Notes under the pieces: generated by a model | What the model was told of the DNA's origin: nothing | What the model saw: only the letters and a program-made list of their open reading frames with translations | Database searches by the model: none | Assembly: GCA_949775045.1 (NCBI GenBank) | Contig: OX459097.1 | Span: 15,068,710 to 15,132,709 of the forward strand | Source of the DNA: Metridium senile | Taxonomy: Eukaryota > Cnidaria > Anthozoa > Actiniaria > Metridiidae | Length of the DNA stretch: 64,000 bases | Direction of reading: 5' to 3' | In this document: positions 52,854 to 63,124 of the stretch, piece by piece | Layout of the letters: every line of letters begins with the position of its first letter | Position numbering within the stretch: the first letter of the stretch is position 1 | Program-made: the position numbers and the translations under genes

Positions 52854-54269
52854 TCCTTTTACCTGGAAACACCCCCTCCCTCCTGACATATACGCTTACG
52901 CACGCAAATCCTTTTCCTCCTTTGGGTTTCCTTTGGTTTTATTGACCGTGAGGGGACTGTTTATTTTTTGCATCTTCATGTCAAGACTCCTACAGAGAGG
53001 TGCCTGCGGAGGAGGCTTCTATACACTTGTTTCAAATAAGGTTAATCATCTGGAAATTGTTAATCTTAGACCGATAGGAATTGTGGGAGTTCATTAAATA
53101 CTATTCATCCGTTAATTCATTCATTCAATTTTCAATATTCCTCCGGTAGTGAGTTCAACACTTATAGTCAGGTGGCTTATCACAGAATTTGGGTTCAATC
53201 GTGACACGAGTGATACAAGCATGAAATTTGGCACATAAATTGCTGTTACCCTACTAATCAATATTAGAAGGGGTGCCCAAGTCAAACGAGCCAGGGGTCA
53301 GGGAGAGGGGGATTTTAAATATCCAAAAAAATAGGACTTGGGCTTCCTGTGGTGCAAATATACTTTTCCGCTCTTGATGCCGAGAATACGTAACAATCCA
53401 GTAAAAACTAAGTTCAATTTGCTAATAAGCACCTCCTGACACATTCCTGATGTATTTTCTTTAAAAAATAGCTTTAAAATAGAAAATATTAAAGGGAAAC
53501 TAAAAAGGCTCGGTCCCATGCCCTACTCGGTCTTTCAAGATGGTAGCTCCGATGTAACTCTAGATGGACTGTAATTGAGCTAAAATTGCAGTAAAAAAAT
53601 CAAAATACACTACCAATCTTGAATGGAAAGTAAAATGGAAATCTATTTGTACTAATTGGAATGATTTAATGCCCTTCAGATGTAGCATTTTAACAAGAAT
53701 TGTTTAACTTTTGCCGCCGTAACATCTGTCCACTCTTCAAAAACGTTTTCTCATGACTTTAATACTGAACTCGAACATTAGGGTTTTTTTTAAGTATCAT
53801 ATGCAATTGACTTTTAAAGATTTTATATAATTTGATTCTTTTCTTTTACAAATCCTGAAAGAGTGATATCATGTTTTTGATTAGCTCATTTTTCACATAA
53901 CAAAATCAGTATATTATTTTTATCTGTAAAATCTTTTCCTCCTATTTTCTAAAATCATACCACTAATATTGGTTAAATATTCCGCTCTTTGTACCAGATA
54001 TTAATATTAAATTATAAGAAAAAAGTCTCATTAATGAAGGATGACTCGATCACCTCACAGTTTATTTCAACCTTCATGCTCAGTTACTATGTTTCTCTGA
54101 ATAACAATCAATTTAATGGCTGGCATGTAAATTTGTAATTGAAATATAGTAACACAAACATTGAAAATATTTTGTAAAAATTTGTAACTCCTATACCTAT
54201 ATGAGCAAAAATTGCAGAAATAATGATCCATTATAACTAAAATAAGACATCTAGAAAAACCACTGAATA

Positions 54270-54771
54270 TATAATGTCATTTGATTGGAAGAAATACATA
54301 ATTTGCCAAGAATCCACAAATGAGGCTGTTAAGTGTCCTTTGAATGAAAATGGTTCCATTGAAAGAAACCGCCAGGTATTTACAGCATTTCTTGAGAATG
54401 TTGGCGTCTTTGAACAAGCAAATTTATCCCCTGTACAACGGAATTTGATACCGATGTAGATGTTGAATATTTGTGTTGCAACAAAGCCTCTTGGCATAAG
54501 TCTTGTCGTTTGAAGTTCAGTATTTCGAAGTTTGAGAAAGCTGAGAACAGTGTTAATAGAAAGAGAGATGCCATGGCAGCTGTGGATGAAATGGAAAGAT
54601 TTGAAATGTAGAAAACGCCAGTTCGTCCACGAAAATCAACGTTTAGAATGTCTGTTTTGTTGCAAAGGCGACGAGAATGGTAGACTTAGGTGTTTTTCTA
54701 TGCTTGAAACTGACAAAAACATTTGTCATATGGCTCTTGAACTTAAAAACGTTGAATTACTTGGACGTATG
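54270..54771 (+). pseudogene. Cys/His-rich ORF fragment, left arm
   Basis: Frameshifted pieces encode FDWKKYIICQES, NLSPVQ, CLFCCKGDENGRL and MALELKNVELLGRM. C-x2-C, a WHKSC region and CLFCC recall a Cys/His-rich protein family that is repetitive in cnidarian genomes and has no assigned function. This copy has at least two frame breaks. Confidence 0.6.
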
Positions 54772-54907
54772 TATTCTACCAGCTCCACAAAAGCTACAGA
54801 TTCGTCCAATTTTGCATGGTCGAGTTCACCATTTGAGTCCTGCGTTTTCTGTCAGCACAGAATGACCTGACTGATTCCTCAACGTGATCAAACAATTCAA
54901 ATGGTAT

Positions 54908-55444
54908 TTAATTTGCTTCAATTGCGATTAAATCGCCTTCTGACATACGTCCCAGTAATTCAAAGTTTTTAAGTTCAAGAGCCATATGACGAATGTTTTT
55001 GTCAGTTTCAAGCATAGAAAAACACCTAAGTCTACCATTCTCGTCGCCTTTGCAGCAAAACAGACATTCTAAACGTTGATCTTCGTGGACGGACTGACGT
55101 TTTCTACATTTCAAGTCTTTCCTTTTCATCCACAGCTGTCATGGCATCTCTCTTTCTATTAACACTGTTCTCAGCTTTCTTAAACTTCGAAATACTGAAC
55201 TTCAAACGACAAGACTTATGCCAAGAGGCTTTATTGCGACACAAATATTCAACATCGCTACATCGTTATCAAATTGCAGTTGTACAGGGGATAAATTTGC
55301 TTGTTCAAAGACGCCAACATTCTCAAGAAATGCTGTATATACCTGGCGGTTTCTTTCAATGGAACCACTTCCATTCAAAGGATACTTCACAGCCTCATTT
55401 GTGGACTCTTGGCAATTTATGCATTTCTTCCAATCAAATGACAT
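54908..55444 (-). pseudogene. Cys/His-rich ORF fragment, right arm
   Basis: Mirror copy of the fragment at 54270-54771, with FDWKKCINCQES at 55444 and downward, and CLFCCKGDENGRL plus GDLIAIEAN near the loop. It runs a few codons further into the loop than the left copy. It is broken in a similar place between the two pieces, so the break predates or was copied with the palindrome. Confidence 0.6.
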
Positions 55445-56774
55445 GGCATATTGTTTTTTCTAGAAGAGAAAAACGTTTTATTTTAGTTATAATGGATCAT
55501 TATTTCTGCAATTAAGTTTTACTTATATAGATATAGAAGTTACAAATTTTTACAAAATCAGATTTTCAAATTACTCATTTCAATTACAGATTTACATGCC
55601 AGCAATTACATTTATTGTTATTCGGAGAAATATAATAACTGAGCATGGAGGCTAAATAAACTGTGAGGTTATAGATTCAGCCTTCATTAATGAGTCTTTT
55701 TTTCTTCAGTACAATTTAATATTAATATCAGGTACAAAGAGCAAATATTAGTAGTATGATTTTAGAAAATGGGAGGAAAAGATTTTACAGATAAAAATAA
55801 TGTAATAATGTACTGATTTTGTTATGTGAAAAATGAGCTAATCAAAATATGATATCACTCTTTCAGTATTTGTAAAAGAAAATATTCAAATTATATAAAA
55901 TCTTTAAAGTCAATTGCATATGATACTTACAAAAAACCCTAATGTTCGAGTTAAGTTGAGTTAATTGGCGGCAAAAGTTATACAATTCTTGTTAAAATGC
56001 TACATCTGAAGGGCATTAAATCATTCCAATTAGTACAAATAGATTTCCATTTTACTTTCCATTCAAGATTGGTAGTGTATTTTGATTTTTTTACTGCAAT
56101 TTTAGCTCAATTACAGTCCATCTAGAGTTACATCGGAGCTACCATCTTGAAAGACCGAGTAGGGCATGGGACCGAGCCTTTTTAGTTTCCCTTTAATATT
56201 TTCTATTTTAAAGCTATTTTTTAAAGAAAATACATCAGGAATGTGTCAGGAGGTGCTTATTAGCAAATTGAACTTAGTTTTTACTGGATTGTTACGTATT
56301 CTCGGCAATGAGAGCGGAAAAGTATATTTGTACCACAGGAAGCCCAAATCCTAATTTTTTGGATATTTAAAATCCCCCTAACCCTGACCCCTGGCTCGTT
56401 TGACTTGGGCACCCCTTCTTATATTGATTAGCAGGGTAACAGCAATTTATGTGCCAAATTTCATGCTTGTATCACTCGTGTCACGATCAAATCGCTAAGC
56501 CACCTGACTATTATAGGAAAAGTAAATACTTAAAGTTATTTCTGTTCCTGATAGCTGTTCAAAAGTGTCTTGTCCAGTTGAAAAAGTAAACTGCTTTAAG
56601 GGGTTGTTATGCAAAAAAGGTCACGTGACTTCACAGATGCCCATTTATCTCGTTACCTAAAAGTCAAAGGTCGCCAACTAAGACACATTCATATATTTAT
56701 TATTGAGAACTATCCTTTTTTGTGGAAAATTCCGTTTCCATCACCGGAGAAAGCGTTTTATGTTTAGTCATGTG

Positions 56775-58016
56775 TCCTAGCCTGTGACGTCACAAACTAT
56801 CAGAAATGCCATAGATTATTTCAGGTCGTTGTTTTTTATCATATAACTAAAAATAAAGGTGATCGAGAAACATTGAGGCAGTTAAAGGTTATTTTTTATT
56901 TTTTAGTTAGTCCTCTTGTTATCCCAGGCCTTAATGTACTTGAGATATACTCAGACGACTTATAACCGGAGACAGAATAATATATATCATTCAAAGAGTT
57001 CTCGAGGCTCTACTGTCCGCTCGATTTTGAATGAGAGTCTTATGAGAGAATGACCGAGAGATTACAGCGATGGATATTTTTGATCAATAATTATTTTACA
57101 TAAGAACACGTTTCATTTGTCAGGCTGAATTGGTTCTTGTATATATGGTGCTTTATTGACCAAATTTCAGCCTGAAGGTTCTTATCCACTTGTTTTTTTA
57201 GGCGGGTGTTTACTGTATTTATGTATAAACCACACTTGATATAGTCTCCCTCATGCAGCCGTTATTAGTGTCGGGCTTCCCGCTAAACACGGCTGTGGGG
57301 TAGACTACACATGATAATGACATCGGACGATGTCGCCGAAACGTCATAGCTTCGTTTGTCTTTCTTTTATTATGTGCTCGAAAAGATACAAACGACATAC
57401 ATTGGTTCTCCCGGGTACATTGGTTCTCCCGCTCGTCGGAAATTAAAAAAAAAACACTAAAAGATACCGGAAATTTGATAAACGGGCGTGTTTTTTTTAA
57501 CCCCTAATTAGGTGATTTCGGCGCGCGCTTCCCGCTAGTATAAGCAAATCAAAAGCATTTTTGCCGCATCGCAAACAGTTCCAAAATGGCGTCGTTCGAG
57601 AGAGTTGTTTCCCGTGTTAAGTCCATATAAATAGGTCCTTAACATAACTTAACATTAAAAAATTATATGTAACTTGGACAACAAAAGCTCTCTGCTGCTC
57701 TATGAGCAATAAAAAAGAAGAAAACCAAATCGCAAAAGCCTAAAAGTAACAAAAATCTTAGCTGTCTCAAGGCGACATTTTGGAACTGTTCGTTTTGATA
57801 AACAATCCTTTGCGCGCTTCGAAGCGAGATCATCTGGTAAAAGAAACCCGCACATAAATAACAAAATAGTAATATTTTTAATATTGCATGGCTATTAATT
57901 AATTCGGCAACGTTCGTATATCGAAAGCTTACTCTTGACATGCTAGTTACCTGTGAATATTATCTATATTTAAAAAGATCCTAAATTTCAATTTCGGTAC
58001 CTTAAAAGATATACAT
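56775..58016. other. Gene-free stretch with Penelope-like motif
   Basis: No gene supported. ACATCGGACGATGTCGCCGA, then AACGTCATAGC (57325-57355), resembles the hammerhead-like ends elsewhere. The CATGCAGCCG...CGGCTGTG inverted pair at 57253-57296 may be a small hairpin. Confidence 0.4.
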
Positions 58017-58203
58017 AATTGCAAGAACGTTGTCCTTGACTTTTGTAATTTAGTGGGAAAGGAATTAATTAAAAGACAAAAGACGATCACTCAAGCTGAA
58101 CTCTTTCTTCAAGAAAAAGTTCAGCTTGAGTAATTTTCTTTTTAGTTTTAATTAATTCCTTTCCCACTAAATTACAAAAGTCAGGACAACGTTCTTGCAA
58201 TTA
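58017..58203. mobile_element. Palindromic MITE
   Basis: Arms AATTGCAAGAACGTTGTCCT...TTAGTGGGAAAGGAATTAAT and their complements, with inner TCAAGCTGAACT and AGTTCAGCTTGA. Short flanking repeats TTTCGGTACC lie outside both ends. Confidence 0.85.
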
Positions 58204-58544
58204 AGAGTACCAAAGTAATGGTGCGATTCTAAACTTTAATTTCGGTACCCTATAAAAGATACCAAATCGTTCATTTTAACCCCTAAAAGATACGACGAGC
58301 ATCACCGATACTTTTATAGGGGAGTCCGCATAATACAGATTTTTTTATTTACGTGTAGTGTCTAGTTCACCCTCGGGCTAAAATATTCTCCTAGAACTGA
58401 TATGTTTGAGAGATTTAATAAGTGTTGCTCTTGCTATTTGGGACCTTAAGGGCAAAGGCGCACGAAACCGGTTCAAATGTACATGCACGTTGTATTCACT
58501 TTGTATGTACTTGATTAATGCGGTCATGTGCGTATGTGTTGCTT

Positions 58545-58757
58545 AGGGCCCGGGCAAACGGTTTCAACATTTGCTTCAACATCTGTTCGATTTTGTTGAA
58601 CGGCAATGTTTAAACGCTTTTAAACTCTTTCAACATCAATTCAACATCCATTCAACACGTTTTAACAATGTTTTAAGTGTTTAAAAGCGTTTAAACATTG
58701 CCATTCAACAAAATCAAACGGATGTTGAAACAAATGTTGAAACCGTGCCCGGGCCCT
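58545..58757. mobile_element. MITE family B, uninterrupted copy
   Basis: Ends AGGGCCCGGGCAAACGGTTT and AAACCGTGCCCGGGCCCT. The internal arms repeat TTCAACAT and ATGTTGAA. Serves as reference for the interrupted copy at 43921-44410. Confidence 0.88.
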
Positions 58758-59512
58758 TTGAAACCATTGTGAGTTTTAATCAGAGTAGCTTCAAACCCCA
58801 ATATGCTAGTGATAATTTCAGAATGCTGAAACCACTAGAAACCACCTTCTAGCTGCAGGACACTATTTTTAAACCAGTCCGAATCTCGATGAGTGAGTCA
58901 TGGACGGGGAAAAACCTCCCACCTTGAATGATAAGCAGTTTTCATACTTGCAACAATATTAGATACATAATATTAAGTCCGTTTTAAGATTAGGTGTCCA
59001 GTATCGTGCCACGCAAATACCAGTGATTACAAAAAGCCCGAATACACTGACAAGTTATGGCTTTAAGCAGAGTTATGGCTGAAAATTGTTTGAAAACACA
59101 CATCTTTTGAGTTCTGTTCGTGTTTTGAATCAAGTATTGCTTTTGTTATGAAACGCTGTTGATTTCTTATTTCGAAAAGCCCGCGAAACGCTGTATAGGT
59201 GATTATCGAGAAACTGAATGTGAATTTCTAGACTAATCACAGTGCGCGATTTTCTTTGATCACTAGTATATTTAAACTAAAACCTAATAAAACGGTTGCT
59301 GCGTTGTGCTTTTTAATTATTGTTAATAAGATATATAATTTAGTTTTGTGTGTTTTAGTTGTGGTAGACTAGCACTGTACCTAGTATTGATCACGGCTTA
59401 TACTCAAATTTTTTCATTTTAAAAAAACCTTAAAAACTTTTCTTTCGCAATTATTACAATTACATTGCTGTGATGATCGTCACCTTATTTAATTAGTTAG
59501 TATAGTCTATGG

Positions 59513-59907
59513 CCTTTTCCAAAATGAGTAAAGGACTGGGTACTAGTTTCCGTAATTAATGTAATTAAGAAATGAACCTCATAATTAAATAGAGCACATC
59601 AAGATATGTGAGATTCCTGGGTTTAGTTGCATTTGGTTGTATTCTGACCAAGATATAGCCTCATGAAAATGCCTAAAAATAGAAGGAAATGTATGGTTAG
59701 GAAGGACGCCTGTCCTTCCATTCCATACATTCGTTTGTAATTTTGGGCAGTTTTGCATGGCTGAAACTCACTCAATATCCAACAAAAAGCACCAAATCTC
59801 AAGAATCTTACATATCTTTATCTGCTCTTTTATATTATGAGGTTCATTTCTTAATTTCATTAATTCAGGAAACTAGTACCCAGTCCTTTACTCATTTTGG
59901 AAAAAAC
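59513..59907. mobile_element. Inverted-repeat element
   Basis: Left CCTTTTCCAAAATGAGTAAA, with CTGGGTACTAGTTTCC and ATGAACCTCATAAT; right ATTATGAGGTTCAT, GGAAACTAGTACCCAG and TTTACTCATTTTGGAAAAA. Non-coding. Confidence 0.82.
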
Positions 59908-59914
59908 TAATTAT

Positions 59915-60065
59915 AAAGCACTTTGAGATGCTGTGAAACAGGGCCACCCAGGGTTATACTCCTATTTGATGATGGTCTCCTCGACCTCATATAGACTTTA
60001 AATATAGTCTATTATAAAGCGCTTTGACATGCTGTGAAACAGGGCCACTCACAATAAAATAAATT
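59915..60065 (+). repeat. Duplicated SINE-tail-like segment
   Basis: TTATAAAGCACTTTGAGATG, then CTGTGAAACAGGGCCAC, occurs at about 59920 and again near 60012. The word is the same GCGCTTTGA-type tail seen at 1716 and 13970. Confidence 0.6.
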
Positions 60066-60069
60066 GTCA

Positions 60070-61745
60070 TGACTACAGTTAACGTTTTTTTAAAATATGT
60101 CTCTCACTCTCTCTCTCTCTATATATTAATAGATAAAGTTATGTCTATATATATAGATAGATATTTTAATACGCATTTAGACAATGTGAGCTTTATATAA
60201 TAACATTGCATGATTGTTGCGTGCGACTATAAATACGTTACCTAGTTCAATGTATGAAAAAGCATTGAGAGGATGTGAAGAAGTACTTTCATATATACAC
60301 ACAACTGTGTTCTCAGAGATGGAAAAGGTCATAGAAACAATAGCATTCGAAAAAAACTCTCCTTGTTCCTCAAGGTCCTCAAGGGTGCTTAACTTCCGCT
60401 ACGAATTGAATATAAAATTGAAGAAACATTACAAATTAAATCAGTATCCTGTCTGAAGTTGTTGAACACCTTGCTTAAAGAACAATACTGAGAGAAACAA
60501 CAAAGTCACTACCATTTATGTTGCCTTTGAGATACGTTTTAAACATCCTCGCGGTTAAAAAGTTGAACTACACATGAACAGAACACAGAGGTAGTATCTT
60601 GTTTTTAAGCTCCATTTTAGGTCCTTAAAACAGAATAATCTGTGTTTTCGTTTTGAAATGAGCAGTATTAATTAGTCCAAAAGTGAAGGACAAACTTCAA
60701 TTGAACGGAGGATATAGTTAAGACACATCAAACCGTTAAAAGATAATCTAGTGACAGTAATTAGAACTGTGGAAGTATAGAACAATATCTAACTGCTAAT
60801 ACTATTTAAACGAAGAAGAAGAAGCAGCTAATAAGCAGATCAGAAGAAAAGGAAACCATAACTTCAATTTGGAATAGTATTGCAAAGAAACGACTATACA
60901 GAAAAAGGTTTGGTGAAGACGTTTTGAAAAAGAAGCAACCAAAAAGACTAGCTAGCTCTTGAAAATAGAGGAATAACAAACGACAAACAAAGAAGATGTA
61001 AACATTTTCAACAAAAATACGACTTCTTTGTAGACAAGAAGAATTACAAAAAAACAAAGAAGCTTATAAGAAGATAAGGAGAAAAATTAAACCAAGAAAG
61101 CCGCGACTTCTTGGAGAAAATAAATTGAAAACCTAGAGGAAAGCAAAGATTAAGAAGGAATCTCTATACAACGGATAGTACACAGACGACGGCGTCCGGA
61201 AAAGAAAATGAAAAACATTTTTAATAAGAAACTTAATATGCGGAAAACAAGAACAATATGAAAATATAGCAAAGAAACAAAAGAAAAGTTAAACGACGAA
61301 GAAAACCAACGAGCTGAACAGTCTTAGTGAGCATTAAGAGATATAACGGGATAGATAAACGGAAAAGAAGATACGATTACTTCGCACAAAGAAAAAACGC
61401 CTCCGCAATTAACATAATATTTGTATGCAAAAAAGAAAACTTGTCAGGAAAAAAGAAAGACACATCAATAATAATATATATATTGTGATGTCGTGATAAA
61501 GACTACAGATTCAAAAGGAAATTTTTTGAGTAGTACAATATATTGACAAGCAATTGTCATTTTACTCGATTCAGTCTTATCATGATCAGTCATAACTGAA
61601 AATTTGGAAAATTGGAAAACACCACAGCATGCAGTGCGCTCTAGCTGTAAAAAAACTATAAAGAATAAAAACAAAAGGAAAAACAAAAGAAAATCAAACT
61701 TCAAGCAATTCTGAAAAACACGAACAAAGAAAAATCAGAAACGGA
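60070..61745. other. A-rich 5' flank of GPCR 4
   Basis: No gene supported. A (CT)n and (TA)n patch lies at 60105-60175. From 60780 on, the plus strand is strikingly purine-rich (AAGAAG, GAAAAG words). An 80-codon frame at 60214-60456 has no recognised feature. Confidence 0.45.
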
Positions 61746-61750
61746 TAACT

Positions 61751-62704
61751 ATGGGTTGTGAAAACGTTTCCAGCTTTAATTGCACAGAGAATATAGCTTT
61801 GAAGACATGCCTCGACCTTGCGTTCTGCCGTCGTTACAAGAACACCAGTGCGTATTTTGAGACAACAACCTTGCAATTTATAATAGTGGTAATCATAGGC
61901 ATTATTTCTCCTATTATCAATGGCGTCTTTATACTAATGATGTGCCTATTACAAGAACTAAGAAACGCCTCAAACTACATTCTACTTAATATCGCACTGG
62001 TTAATATGACGTTTGGGCTTGGTAGTGTAATTGCCAGTGGTGTATACTACAGAGAACTCGTTGATTGCACGGTTAATGTATGTTTATATAAAAACGTTTA
62101 TGTACATATGTCTGGTACAGGTATGGCTCTGACTATGAGTACATTCACAGTTATCAGCATTGAAAGGTATATTTGTATATTCTACTCTTTTCGTTGGCCG
62201 CAGATCATCACTTGTCGTCGAGTGGCAATCGTCTTGGGTTCTTTGTGGCTATTTTGGATTAGCATGTCGAGTTTTTTTCGCGCTACTAATAATTGGAAAC
62301 AGTTTCGAGTCTTATATATGACTCAAGCCGTATTTAACATGGTTGTTATTCTGATTACCAACGCCGTTATATTCAAAGAAATTCGACGTCACGAGAGGAG
62401 AATTGCGCATGAGCAGCAAGTAGCACCAAACGCGGACGAGATCCGAAAGGCGCGCGAAAAAAAGCGCGCGAAAACTATCATGCTATTGTCGACTTTAGTA
62501 ATGATGTGCTATCTCCCTTCGCTGATGCTGTTGATAGGCTACCAAGTACCAAGTATTGATCATGTTCGTTGGCAATATGCATGGCTTGTTTGTAGGACAA
62601 TTTTCCTCACTCATACAGCTTTTGATATCATTGTTTACGGACTGAGAACTGAAGAAACGAGAAGAGGATTGAAAAAAATTCTTCATAGACTTAGTTGTTT
62701 TTAA
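61751..62704 (+). CDS. Orphan rhodopsin-like GPCR 4 (single exon)
   Basis: 317 residues starting MGCENVSSFNCTEN with N-glycan sites. The family motif TCLDLAFCRRY (Cys20/Cys26) is present, preceded by two extra cysteines (3 and 11). VDCTVNVCLYKN lies before TM3. NIALVN in TM2 has Asn for Asp. ISIERY, MCYLP and FDIIVYGL follow. Inner loop 3 is RRHERRIAHEQ and REKKRAKT. It is closer to GPCR 3 in the VAPN part of loop 3 and about as far from GPCR 1/2 elsewhere. Intact frame; ligand and G protein unknown. Confidence 0.92.
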   Translation: MGCENVSSFNCTENIALKTCLDLAFCRRYKNTSAYFETTTLQFIIVVIIGIISPIINGVFILMMCLLQELRNASNYILLNIALVNMTFGLGSVIASGVYYRELVDCTVNVCLYKNVYVHMSGTGMALTMSTFTVISIERYICIFYSFRWPQIITCRRVAIVLGSLWLFWISMSSFFRATNNWKQFRVLYMTQAVFNMVVILITNAVIFKEIRRHERRIAHEQQVAPNADEIRKAREKKRAKTIMLLSTLVMMCYLPSLMLLIGYQVPSIDHVRWQYAWLVCRTIFLTHTAFDIIVYGLRTEETRRGLKKILHRLSCF

Positions 62705-63120
62705 TAACAAGGTAGAAAAACACTTCAAAAGCACTACACTTCAATTCGACAAGAGAGTAATAATGGAGTCAAACTTGAGTCACTTATATTTCTTATTTAA
62801 ACCTAGATAACAACTGAAGTAACCAAAGCCTCTCTTGCATCGAATGAATGACTTTAAACCAACTGACGTTAATCCTTCATCAAAGCAAGAGTATTTCCTA
62901 TTAGTTTCTTTATTATCATACATTGTTTTGACCAGTATTGTCGACCTTCAAATGACGTCAACAACAAAGTAGACAGGGAAGATGTTTTTGAGGAAACACT
63001 TGTATGACTAACGTCACTTATAGAGTAGCCAGCAAAACAGGCGCTATTAATTTTCGGGTTTTGGGGAAATATCGTATTTTGGGGTTCCTGTGTTGTCTTG
63101 ATACTTACGAAAAACATGGG
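62705..63120. other. 3' flank of GPCR 4
   Basis: No gene supported. The minus frame at 62869-63165 overlaps low-complexity DNA and is not convincing. Confidence 0.45.
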
Positions 63121-63124
63121 GTCT

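Larger units (their letters stand above)
53165..56510. mobile_element. 3.35 kb near-perfect palindromic DNA transposon
   Basis: Arms 53165-54771 and about 54944-56510 are inverted copies of each other around a loop of about 170 bp. The ends are TAGTCAGGTGGCTTA and TAAGCCACCTGACTA, with TTA on both sides (53162-53164, 56511-56513). Copy A of the local duplication shows the empty site with a single TTA. A 3-bp TTA duplication fits PIF/Harbinger-type (TWA) integration; this class call is inference. No transposase is seen, so it is probably non-autonomous and carries a captured or remnant Cys-rich ORF in each arm. Confidence 0.88.
52950..59204 (+). repeat. Tandem duplication, copy B, interrupted twice
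   Basis: Copy B follows copy A at an offset of 652 bp. It is split by the 3.35 kb transposon at 53165-56510 and by about 2.35 kb at 56775-59129. The second interruption could instead be a deletion in copy A. Confidence 0.85.

Noticed and set aside
57663..57941. 92-codon minus ORF with hydrophobic stretches
   Set aside because: AT-rich, Phe/Leu-biased frame without family resemblance; lies in a repeat-rich stretch.
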